A stretch of DNA of 64,000 bases from Chrysopilus asiliformis (Eukaryota > Arthropoda > Insecta > Diptera > Rhagionidae). The position numbers and the translations under genes were made by a program. The notes under the pieces are model-generated. The model was given only the letters and a program-made list of their open reading frames with translations, searched no databases and was not told where the DNA came from. The stretch is from the NCBI GenBank assembly GCA_964034945.1, contig OZ035960.1, forward strand, positions 91,167,848 through 91,231,847, given 5' to 3'. The first letter of the stretch is position 1. Each line of letters opens with the position of its first letter. This document shows, piece by piece, positions 13,201 through 28,611 of this stretch.

Positions 13201-13900
13201 ATTTAGTAGGAATTTTTGTATATATAAATATTTTTTAAAGTTGCGTGCAGTTGTGGTGTAACTAAAAATTCCGCGCCTCTCCCTTGCGAGAAATTGAATT
13301 CCTTATTCTTGTTTGAAGGACCTTCGCTTAAAAGCTGCCTTAAAAGCTACAAAAATAATCTCAAAACTCAGATTTCTTTTATAAATTTGATTTTTAATTT
13401 TCTTTTCAGTATTTAGATATGAAAAATTACTCAATGGCAATGAAACATTGGCAAGAAAGCGTCGCCATAAATGGGAAGCAAAGCAAAGCATGGGCGAACA
13501 TTCTAGCACTCCTCGATAATCGAGGATTGCTGGAAGACGCCCTTAGAATTTCCGAACGAGCGTTAATTCACGTCCCAGCCGATACATCAATTCTGTTCAT
13601 ACGAGCGAATATTTTTGGAAAGCTGAAGAAATTCATTGAAGCTGAACAGCTTTACAAAAAGGTGATCGAGGCGAATTCAACAAATGCTCTCTACCACGCG
13701 AATTTGGGTAAAAATCAGTTGTTCTAGTTTTATAAAATGTGAGAAAGTTAAATTTATTACGTGCAGGCGTTCTCTATCATCGATGGGGGAAGTACAATTT
13801 GGCCGTGGAAAGTTATCGGAACGCAATCCGATTGGATGATAATATGAAGAGTGCCAAGGATAATTTATCAAAATTATTAACTAAGATTAAAAACAAGTGA
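1217..13900 (+). CDS. TMTC4: TMTC4: transmembrane and TPR repeat protein 4
   Basis: Twelve exons join in one frame to 688 codons: 1217-1246, 1425-1899, 1953-2050, 2118-2336, 3281-3459, 3677-3851, 3914-4042, 4113-4192, 12894-13001, 13064-13205, 13410-13707 and 13767-13900. All introns are GT..AG. Family signatures are VFDD (about residue 31), HDFWGY (57), [19 protein letters not shown] (about 132), [18 protein letters not shown] and [17 protein letters not shown], followed by TPR repeats from about residue 430 to the end. The ending [19 protein letters not shown] resembles TMTC4 rather than TMTC1-3. TMTC proteins are multipass ER membrane proteins linked to O-mannosylation of cadherins, and TMTC4 has been tied to ER calcium and protein-folding stress. 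Human TMTC4 is about 740 residues. Intron 8 is 8.7 kb and packed with transposons. The start codon follows an in-frame short exon and is the only plausible one. Confidence 0.94.
2400..2760. repeat. Dispersed repeat fragment in TMTC4 intron 4
   Basis: AT-rich non-coding repeat with phrases such as ctcaaaaacta, gaaattttgcacac, gccaaatggcggc and cgattttctcgg. Related phrases occur in the repeats at 29330-30000, 35990-36700 and 55910-56620. The match is loose, so this is probably an old member or relative of that family. Confidence 0.4.
2767..3045 (-). pseudogene. Non-LTR retrotransposon ORF2 C-terminal fragment
   Basis: A 92-codon reading frame on the minus strand holds [20 protein letters not shown]. 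This resembles the conserved tail just after the reverse transcriptase of many LINE ORF2 proteins (usually SFFPRT..LWNSLP..VF). No catalytic domain is present, so it is a short 3' fragment in TMTC4 intron 4, antisense to the gene. Confidence 0.6.
4400..4650. repeat. Fold-back hairpin in TMTC4 intron 8
   Basis: The phrase cttcgacgcagcttttaact followed by cttgacttcgccatatc (about 4443-4481) reappears as its reverse complement at about 4562-4602. Outer sequences ggcaccaatcatgtattccg and cggaatacatgtggtgcc also pair. Arms are about 100 bp with a loop of about 45 bp. It probably represents a palindromic MITE. Confidence 0.75.
5008..7321. mobile_element. PIF/Harbinger-type MITE, middle layer of nest 1
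   Basis: TIRs agcctagtacgcagttcgag at the left and the inverted copy ctcgaactgcgtactaggct at the right agree over about 33 bp. Both sides are flanked by TAA (5005-5007 and 7322-7324), the TWA target typical of PIF/Harbinger. Without the inner insertion the element is only about 390 bp and non-coding. Confidence 0.8.
5068..6988. mobile_element. 1.9-kb fold-back element with long inverted arms
   Basis: Arms of about 837 bp (5068-5905 and 6150-6988) are near-perfect reverse complements around a 240-bp loop. The ends are aggccatagccgaataagg and its inverse, flanked on both sides by TTAA (5064-5067 and 6989-6992). No long reading frame is present; small frames in the arms are mirror images of each other. 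It is a large palindromic non-autonomous element. The TTAA flanks would fit a piggyBac-like enzyme, but the ends do not begin CCC as piggyBac ends do. Confidence 0.85.
7990..8237 (-). pseudogene. hAT transposase N-terminal (BED finger) fragment
   Basis: The minus-strand frame holds a BED-like finger, [20 protein letters not shown] followed by VTKH, then [27 protein letters not shown]. This is the start of GTF2IRD2/ZBED-type hAT transposases. A +1 shift after FSDG lets the frame continue for a few residues before it dies. It looks like the same protein family as the C-terminal hAT remnant at 19928-21475. Confidence 0.65.
8762..9551 (+). pseudogene. hAT transposase remnant, split by a MITE
   Basis: The first part (8762-8895) reads [20 protein letters not shown]. 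After the MITE at 8896-9074 it resumes with [20 protein letters not shown] and [13 protein letters not shown] stop follows, then the C-terminal hAT dimerisation segment in 9240-9551 with [19 protein letters not shown]. The order matches the C-terminal half of hAT transposases. At least one stop codon and the insertion make it non-functional. Confidence 0.8.
8896..9074. mobile_element. 179-bp MITE inside the hAT transposase
   Basis: TIRs of 34 bp with one mismatch (ggagcctccacacgttcaat... and its inverse ending ggaggcgcc) are flanked by TTAAA on each side (8891-8895 and 9075-9079). The open frame that runs through it adds about 48 residues unrelated to hAT proteins. Confidence 0.88.
9908..10809. 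other. Intronic sequence, unassigned
   Basis: The phrase tttggcccagttg is repeated at about 9939 and 9960, with an inverted partner at about 10000 (aactgggccaaa), which suggests another small decayed inverted-repeat element. A 43-codon frame starting at 10420 has no recognisable relatives. Nothing else can be supported. Confidence 0.35.
11347..11998 (-). mobile_element. Inner layer of nest 2: Harbinger element with MADF gene
   Basis: The 35-bp TIRs (ccccacggttagacgtgcga... and the inverse) are essentially perfect and flanked by TAA (11344-11346 and 11999-12001), as expected for PIF/Harbinger. The element is 652 bp and carries only a MADF-type reading frame, with no transposase, so it would need an enzyme supplied in trans. 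Confidence 0.9.
11460..11840 (-). pseudogene. MADF-domain protein of a Harbinger element, truncated
   Basis: The 126-codon frame contains a nearly complete MADF (Myb/SANT-like) domain: [59 protein letters not shown], then [11 protein letters not shown]/Harbinger elements usually encode such a DNA-binding partner beside the transposase. After PSLFWF the frame runs into non-coding sequence, so the C-terminus (a BESS or coiled region in relatives) has been lost. Translation may start at 11840 or at the later MAENKLS methionine. Confidence 0.75.
12455..12893. other. End of TMTC4 intron 8, nothing recognised
   Basis: AT-rich sequence leading to the acceptor before exon 9. A motif at about 12496 (caggcgagaactatc) echoes one at 219. 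No reading frame or repeat structure can be defended. Confidence 0.35.
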
Positions 13901-16826
13901 ATTTTTATTATTCGTTAAAACACCGCATTTAATTCAATTATTATATTTATTAATTCATTCGTTCCAAAAATATAAGATTTGAATTTTAAAGTTGAAAATT
14001 TTTCGAGTTTTCTTTGAATTCATCGAGGAAGAATAGAACACACCATAACAAATTTTGGAAAACAATGGGGTTCGTCAGCGAAAATTCCCGAACCAGTTCT
14101 GGCAACGTTGCAAAACTTGTTTGTTAACCAGAAGAAATGCGCCGCAAGCAAATTTGAAAAAATCCGCCGCAGTCAGAGATTTGCCAAAAAAGACAAGAAT
14201 TTAAAGCCAACGACGAATTTAAACAATCTGAGGTCCTTCTAGGTCAGTGGTTCTTAACCAGTACCTCCAGACTCCCACCAGTTCCATATGCGCGTTCACC
14301 GAACCCTTCTTAATTGGAAAAATAAAATATGATTTTTTCAAATTCAAAACATAGGTATATATTTATACATAGGTGAACAAAATGAACAAAACCATTAAAG
14401 AACAAATAACATGATTTTCACATAAAAACAAAAAGTGTGTGTTTTGATCTCCGCTGAACCCCGGAGACTGACTCTTCGAACCCAGGTTAAGAACCACTGT
14501 TTTAGGTACTTTAAAAACAATTTCGATACCCCAAAGTCCTGATGTAGGCTCCAAAAGCTAGATGGTGTCCCTAGTAGGCCCTATTAAAGTTGTAATTTTC
14601 CACCTTTCTCTTACGAAGTGTGCGAAAAGTCTCTCAGGGCGGCCAGATTTTCAAAATTGGAATTTGGGACGTGGATCATTTGCGCAATGAGGAGTAGGAT
14701 GATACTATTTTTACTCTTCACTGCTGGAGAACGGGAGCAGATAAAAACTTTCGGATCAATACGAAATCCGTTTCAGGTAAAATTATGAGATTGTCCGTCC
14801 ATTTGTCTGTCGGTCTGTCCTCGACAACCCTATTGGCTGGGTGCGAACTACATGGTGGGGGAATCAAAATCGATCGCAGCGCACGAAGTGCTAAAATTGA
14901 CAACTTCGGGCGAGAAATTGTCACTGTCAGTGAAACCTGGTAAAATCTGGTTGTTCGCATATTTTTAAAAGGAAAATTAAAAATGAATTGTAACAACAAG
15001 GGACTGAACAAGAACTAATAATTCTACCAATTTCCAAGAGCGAGTTGGAAATTAGATCAACGAAACAAATGGATAGCTGCTGTAAAGAGGAAAAAGTAAA
15101 CCAACATATGAAATGAAATTTTCACATTCTGGGAAGTAACACGGCGAATAATTCGAGCTTTAATTGTGGTGATGTTAGGATCATTTTGTCGCACTTCTTC
15201 CACTTCTCGTACATGTTCAGCCAGAACCAATTTTTTTTCCTTTTTTGGAGTCTGAGGTTGAAAGGCGATGTCGTGTGTGACAGCTTCTGAGGTTGAAAGG
15301 CGATGTTGTGTGTGAATAAACTCATATTTACTAAAAATCTAAAAAAAAACGTTTAATAATTATCAACACCAGACTTGTAAAAGCTTTTACAATTTGTTGA
15401 ATTTTATTCACTTGCGATTTACATACCGATTTCTTCTCACATCTTGTTTTGAAATTATTTATTTGTTTGATTCTCGTTCGGTCATTCAAATGTCAAAAAT
15501 TACGCCCTAGTTGCAACCACTAGATGTCGCTGCCATCACGCACCCTGCCAATAAGCTGGCGACTTGAAATTTCTCTATGGATCAGTTTTACCAAAATCGT
15601 AGTTTTCTATCAACTGTTGTGAAAGTAACCGTTAATGGGTACCTCTCATATGATTTTTTTAACGTACAGTTTTTTGAAAATTTCTCTAAAACTATACGCT
15701 TTTGAGAAAAAGTGCATATTACCAAATTTAAATGAAATAAGGTTTGCCACATTTTTTGATTCAAAGGATTTTAGGTATCTCAAAATAAAAATGTCGAAAG
15801 TTTATTATGTGACCAAAAAATTCCGAGTAGTTGTAATTCAACTCATATAAATTGGACATCTCTGGTTTAGATAATCGAAGTGAACTCAATCATCTGAAAA
15901 TTTTTACAACCTAATTGTTTCTTGTATGCAAACACTAGAATACATTCAACTCACACAGGATCTAGTGATCTCAAAAGATTTTAAATATCTCTTATGGTTT
16001 TCCTCAGTTTTTCATGTTTTAAATGTTGTCTCCTTCTTCACTATCGTAAAATAATCACAGAATTGCACATTTTTTTTAAATAAAACGCATTTTTGTAAAA
16101 AATCTAACGCGATTTAATTCGAATTTGGCCAATTTGACAGTTCATCGCATTCAAACGCAATAAGGGAATCGCTGAAAGTATGGGGCGTTCTGTAATATCG
16201 ATTTCTCGGCTGTAGTTATCTTTTGAGTCGCCATGATCTTCACGTCTCAATAGGGGTACGAATTTTTCTATAAAAGGGCTACAAATTTTTGGACTTTTAA
16301 AAACCAGAAACAAATTCTAAATTTTAGGAACCAAAACCGAAAACCATGAAATTCAATTCACTCTTGAACCAAAACCGAACTGCACCCAAAAAAAAGTTTG
16401 GTTTGCATCTTTGATATTAAGTGCGATTGTCCACTCTTTAGATTATAGGCCCTCTAACAGTCAACCCACTTCCCGTCGCTCCGCTACTGCATCGAAATAA
16501 ACACCTTTCTTAGTACTCTAATACTTTTATTAGCATTTATGAACTTCATATCATGTTAACTAAAAAATGTATGCAATGAAATTGAAAAAGGGATTTTTCT
16601 TTACAATCATAAGAAAGTAAATCAAGGAGTTAAAATACCTACATGTGTAAAACATATCAACAATTACAGGCCAGTAAAATAAATCAGAAGAGAAAATCGT
16701 TTCTTAAACCTAATAAAATTTTGCGAATCGAAAAAATTAATGAAAATTCTATCTGAAATTAAAATCAAATCACTTAATATTTAATGTGATTTGTATTTCG
16801 GTTCGCCGTTTTTGAATTGATTTATG
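13901..16826. other. Convergent intergenic region between TMTC4 and ZNF gene
   Basis: The 3' ends of TMTC4 (+) and the zinc-finger gene (-) face each other across 2.9 kb. It contains one clear hAT MITE (14245-14499), a decayed dispersed repeat with a tgtctgtcggtctgtcc stretch (about 14770-15010), and a direct repeat of about 30 bp at 15251-15280 and 15286-15316. No gene is recognised. Confidence 0.5.
14245..14499. mobile_element. hAT-type MITE (CAGTGGTTCTTAACC ends)
   Basis: The left end cagtggttcttaacc and right end ggttaagaaccactg are exact inverted copies. The flanks ttctaggt (14237-14244) and ttttaggt (14500-14507) are an 8-bp duplication with one mismatch. The end sequence is of the type seen in many hAT/Charlie-like elements. 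Length 255 bp, non-coding. Confidence 0.88.
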
Positions 16827-24138
<7,312 letters not shown>

Positions 24139-24994
24139 TTTGAGCGAGATTTTCGCAATAATATTTGTCAATTTCTATTATTTTAACCAACTATCGCGAG
24201 AAAATCGTATAAACAAAATTTCCACTCGCAAAACTCTCCAATCGATTGCAATCGACTGTCAGATGCGCGCGGGTTGCCAAATGCAGTTGATTGAAATGTT
24301 CTCCCCAAAAGGGTTTTACACGCCATCCAGACCTGCCGGAAACTCTGACATAAATGTTAGCAGAAATGTCATTAGAAAAGTCTGTTGTGATGTAGGTGGG
24401 CTGCTGATTCTGGCATGACATTTCAGTTCCAGAAATGCGTTGAGCAATAAACAACTCAAAGTAGTAAATATGACGATCTGTGATTTCACTTTTTTCTTTA
24501 AAATCTCCGCACTAAAATGAAATTCGGCCTCCTGCTACCCCCACGATGCATTTTTCAAATCATTTCTTTGTAAAAATTACTTTTAAACAGTTTTCGTTTA
24601 TAACACGGAGCCACTCTGCACGTGAAAAATTAGAATCCGCCATCTTAAATTCCATTTCTGTTACGATTTCTGTTAGCAAAGATGTCAACAAAAAATGTTA
24701 GACTTTTATGTCGTAACAGCTGACATTTCAATCTTCACTAGACATAACATCAGACGTGACAGCGACACTGACGGCATTCATGGCAGGTGTGGATTAGTAG
24801 TTAAAGATTTCGCGAGTTCTTTTAAGGAGGATGTCCATTGCCATGACTTCTGTAACTGCAAAAAAATGCAGAAAACTAGAGCAAGATAGACATATATATC
24901 TAAATAGGAATGACTGAATACAAGTATAAACGCTATCCCTTCCAGTTTTACAAATTTATAGCGAACATATCAAACCTTATAGTGGATCTCCATT
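24139..24994. other. Upstream of the ZNF gene, no gene recognised
   Basis: This should contain the promoter of the zinc-finger gene (transcribed leftward). I see no convincing core-promoter motif, and the reading frames have no known relatives. Confidence 0.35.
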
Positions 24995-25161
24995 ATAGTG
25001 GATCTCCATTACTGAAGCATTCGACGTATGCAAAAATATAGAGACACACTTATGTAAAAAGGCCTTCGTAAAAAAGAGAGAGAACAAGATAATCGAGGAC
25101 CGGATGTTAGACGATTCTCAGAGTTTCCGTATATTTCAAGACTTTCCGAAACAAAAATTTT

Positions 25162-25359
25162 GAACTCAAGAAAAGAGCAGTCGATTTACTAGAAAAGGAG
25201 TCAAGAAAAGAAATCGAAAAACCGAAGTCATTTGCGCAGCTGACCTGCGAAATGATCTGCAAAGATATGGAAATTCTTCCGGAAAATATTCAACGGAGAC
25301 TTCGGCTGGAATTCATAAAATTGTTGGACGAAGCTGTCATTGAAGCCGGTCAAAACTGA
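25162..25359 (+). pseudogene. BESS-motif C-terminal fragment (MADF-BESS type)
   Basis: The frame ends SFAQLTCEMICKDMEILPEN, IQRRLRLEFIKLLDEAVIEA, GQN. The helix-turn-helix pattern with D..ILP...Q.R...EF...L resembles the BESS interaction motif at the end of MADF-BESS proteins, which are often encoded beside Harbinger transposases. No MADF domain remains upstream. Recognition is by pattern only. Confidence 0.4.
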
Positions 25360-25449
25360 AAATCTAGAAAGTGGCTGTTTATTATTTAAAATACACATTT
25401 TTTCAATTACATTTTTTATTAAAAATTTAAAAACATATTCTCTATTTAT

Positions 25450-25563
25450 TTAAATAAAATTTTCTTGCCATTCTACTGCTCCTGTACCTACGAAGTAATC
25501 TGCAAATTTGTCCCGAGTGAATTTACCTAAAGATGTAACACTGTTGTTGCTGTTTGACTTCAT
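25450..25563 (-). pseudogene. Possible Harbinger transposase C-terminal fragment
   Basis: A 37-codon tail reads GKFTRDKFADYFVGTGAVEW then QENFI and stop. Endings of the form R..F..YF...GAVPWQ occur in HARBI1/ALP1-like nucleases, which is the basis of the call. It directly adjoins the SART3-derived segment on the same strand, in a different frame. Confidence 0.4.
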
Positions 25564-25565
25564 AT

Positions 25566-26343
25566 TTAAGAAATTGGATTCCTCGGTTCTCCACGATCCG
25601 TATGAAATTTTGCCATGGGGGTTTGAAAACCAGCCTCCAAAGCCTGTTCGATAATCACTTGGACATCGGTCTTTGGAAGTTCCTTCTTCTCAGCAATTCG
25701 CATTTTCTTTATATACAATTTCTCACTCCAAGTGCAATTTCGAATCGCTCTGTTTACGATATCCATGTCAGATTGCTGAAATACCGGAAAATCGTCCAAC
25801 TCGGAGTGTCTTCCGTATCGATCGCGTTTCTCCAGATAAGTACAATATTCTAGCCAGCAATCCGCGTTCAGGCAACACTCTGTAACCATTCGCTCGTGAA
25901 GACTCTGCCGGATTTTGTCCAGATCGAATAATTTGCTAGAAAAACACTCAATAAAATACTTTTTCTGGATTATTTGCATAAAAAACTACTGTGCGGTGTG
26001 TCGATTAGTTTAATGTAGTGCTCATAGCAGTATTTATTCTCGTCAATTTGCCCCAGGATCTCAATGTATTGTTTTATTAGTCGGCTTTCCTCGTCTTCAT
26101 GCTCGTCGTCTTCAAATTGTGTGGCCGTCATTCGCAAATATTTGCAGAAGAAACTCGGATCGCGTACACAACGTAATGCTCCAAAAACGCTCACAAATGC
26201 CCCATTTATGTCCCGATCCTTGTAATATTCATGAACTCAGAACTTTCTCTTTTTTTTACGACATGGTCTTCATTGTCACTGTCACTTGTGCTATCTTCAT
26301 CGAAAATTATATCGATTAGTAATTTTTTGCTACCCGAATCCAT
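25566..26343 (-). pseudogene. SART3: SART3-derived fragment (HAT repeats), captured
   Basis: SART3 is a nuclear HAT-repeat protein that recycles U4/U6 snRNPs. This fragment starts with an acidic MDSGSKKLLIDIIFDEDSTS segment that soon hits a stop. Then a HAT-like stretch, EYYKDRDINGAFVSVFGALR, continues into EDEESRLIKQYIEILGQIDE, NKYCYEHYIKLID. A break follows with an intron-like acceptor (tttttctag at about 25935), then SKLFDLDKIRQSLHERMVTE, ADCWLEYCTYLEKR, IVNRAIRNCTWSEKLYIKK and IIEQALEAGF. The last blocks match SART3 HAT repeats in order. The frame is broken, the RRM and C-terminal parts are absent, and a partial intron seems retained, so it is a genomic gene fragment rather than a processed copy. 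It lies between the 40-bp TIRs of a transposon. Confidence 0.7.
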
Positions 26344-26602
26344 TTTATTACAATATTTAAAGACGATGTCAACTGTCACACGGTTGGGAGATTTTTTTGA
26401 AGTCTAGCTAATGTTTGAAAGTTGAATGTTGTGGTCATGGAATAAGGTTCAAATTCCTATGTCGTATATCCTATAAAACTACCTATAAAAACATCGCGTT
26501 CGTCTTCTGTCTTTCCCACTGACAATTAAAGAGATTTGTCTCTTTCTATTTATATGCAATTTTTTGCATACGTCGAATGCTTCAGTAATGGAGATCCACT
26601 AT

Positions 26603-28152
26603 TATGCTATAATATAAGACATTTCCCCAACCTCACTTTATGAACTGTCAACGCAGACTTGTTGCGCTAAAGTTCAAAGTTTGGCAATGTTTGCGTCGAT
26701 GGTTGCGTTCAATGCGTTCACTGTGCTCACTCAAAAGCATTTCTGTGAAAAAAAACTCGTAAGTTACATTTGGATACGTGATGGTTGCGGCTTGGTTGCG
26801 TTCATTGTGCTCCAAGGGTTATACTTACGAGTATTATTATGATCAAGAATATTGAAGTGATATATAGGAAATACAAATGCGACATGAGGTTTTCGCACTC
26901 GATTGCGACATGAGGTTTTCGCACTCGATTGCGACATGTTAATTCCAGTACTGGGACTCCTGGCAAATTCGATTAATAACGAACTGGAAAATTCGCTATG
27001 GGGTAATTTTTCCATACACTATTAAATTGGGTGATTTTTCCATCTGGTGGCGAGCATTTGCTTCCAATACTGACCGCAGACGAGGCGGCATTATTGGCCT
27101 TTTTAATTTGAATATTTTGACAAGTAAAGAAATAGTAATATTCCACTGAAAAAAGTATAATATTTAGCTGTTGATGTTTACACCGCGTCTTGATTAACAA
27201 TTTTTCATCCCAAGAAATATCTCACCGCAATGAGATTTTTTTGACAGCTGGGCCGAAAATCTCTTGAAATTTTAGTACGCAAAATGGCGATGTAAAGAAA
27301 ACACATAGTCGCCGCTCTTGCAGTTAATGCAATACGTGAAATTGAAAAGGCTGAAACAGAAGAACACACGAAAAGAAAAACCTCTTAATGTTATATATTC
27401 TCTTCCAAAGCTTTTTGTATCGTATTGTTTGTAAAAATTAGTTATTTTCGCAACTACTTGTCGGGAGAATTTAGATTCCGCCATCTTGAATTGGAAAATT
27501 CCAAGAAATTTTGCAATTGCAAGATTTCAAGAAATTTATCTCTGGGATTTTTTATCGCCGTCAACTCGAGCTCTGATTGGTCAATCAAAAATCTCTGCGA
27601 TGAAAAATCCCAAATCAAGACGCGGTGTTAGTGACCGTTTTCTCTATTGATGGTTTTTATATATTTAGCTGGTACACATAATTAAGTAAAGTGCGATGAG
27701 ACAATGGCAATTTGGAAATAATTCTGGTTAAATAACATCTCCAAAACGTTGAGTTCCGATGATAAAATAAAACGATCGAAGGAAAGAAAATAATAAAAAA
27801 AAAATGCGCTGATTATTGTAAATATATGAAAATCAAAGGAAATCGCTTAAGCTTTACACAAAAGATATCGTGAAAACAGATTATCCAATAAAATTTTCTA
27901 GGAGAAAAGTTTAAAAAAATTGCATGGAAAACCCTTTTGCCAACCAGTTTATTTTTCCTGCATTGCTTTCTGTTGTGTGAAATAGTAGAGACCGTTGTAT
28001 ACCTTTAGCTCAGGGAACAAAAAAGACGTGCAATAAATTCGACTGCAGCGATTGATTATTTTTAAGAACTATAAGTTTAATCCAATTCGTTTGGAATTAT
28101 TAAATTTTATATTTTATTTCGTGTCTGAGAGCACGATAATAAATAAATAATT
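26603..28152. other. Intergenic, repeats only
   Basis: Contains a 29-bp direct tandem (gcgacatgaggttttcgcac..., 2.3 copies, about 26878-26940) and the Harbinger-type MITE at 27181-27627. The remainder is AT-rich without recognisable genes. Confidence 0.5.
27181..27627. mobile_element. Harbinger-type MITE, 447 bp
   Basis: The ends caccgcgtcttgat and atcaagacgcggtg are exact inverted copies flanked by TTA (27178-27180 and 27628-27630). A minus-strand frame inside begins MAESKFSRQVVAKI, possibly the start of a lost element protein, but it is too short to classify. Confidence 0.82.
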
Positions 28153-28611
28153 TCATTTTTATTCACCCGTAGCATTCTTAGCCGAACGAAACTCAAACAT
28201 TAACGTTTATGACAACCTCTCATACTATTCGTTGTAAAAATTCGTTTTGGAAGGATCGGTAATAGAAGCAAGAAACAAATACAACACAATTTCATATCAC
28301 TACCTCAAACTTAAAAGCTCTAAATAGCGAATTTCGTTAGAGATACACTTCGTTATCTATTGCAAGAATCCCAGTGCAGGCCCTCTGCTTTCACGATTAT
28401 AGGCACTCTAGGTAATTGAAGTTAGACACTGATCGTTGACATTTGAGTATAGGGTGAGGTTTTGATCGTTCATAGTTTCGATTTTTGCATATTTTTTTTT
28501 TTAAATTTTCAGTCTAAAGCCTATTTTCTAAGGACATTGGCCCAAATTCTGCAACTCTATCGCCACTTTTTTTGATAAGAGTTTTTATAAAGTATCTTTT
28601 CACAACGAATT

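Larger units (their letters stand above)
24995..26602 (-). mobile_element. TIR element carrying a SART3 fragment (Harbinger-like)
   Basis: A 40-bp terminal sequence (atagtggatctccattactg, continuing aagcattcgacgtatgcaaa) is perfectly inverted at 26561-26602. The left end also has an extra tandem copy of tatagtggatctccat (24979-24994). Inside are a BESS-like C-terminus (+, 25162-25359), a possible Harbinger transposase C-terminus (-, 25450-25563), and a SART3-derived segment (-, 25566-26343). Convergent transposase and MADF/BESS genes fit PIF/Harbinger organisation. No target duplication could be fixed because the left end is duplicated. The simplest reading is a deleted Harbinger element that acquired host coding sequence. 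Confidence 0.7.
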
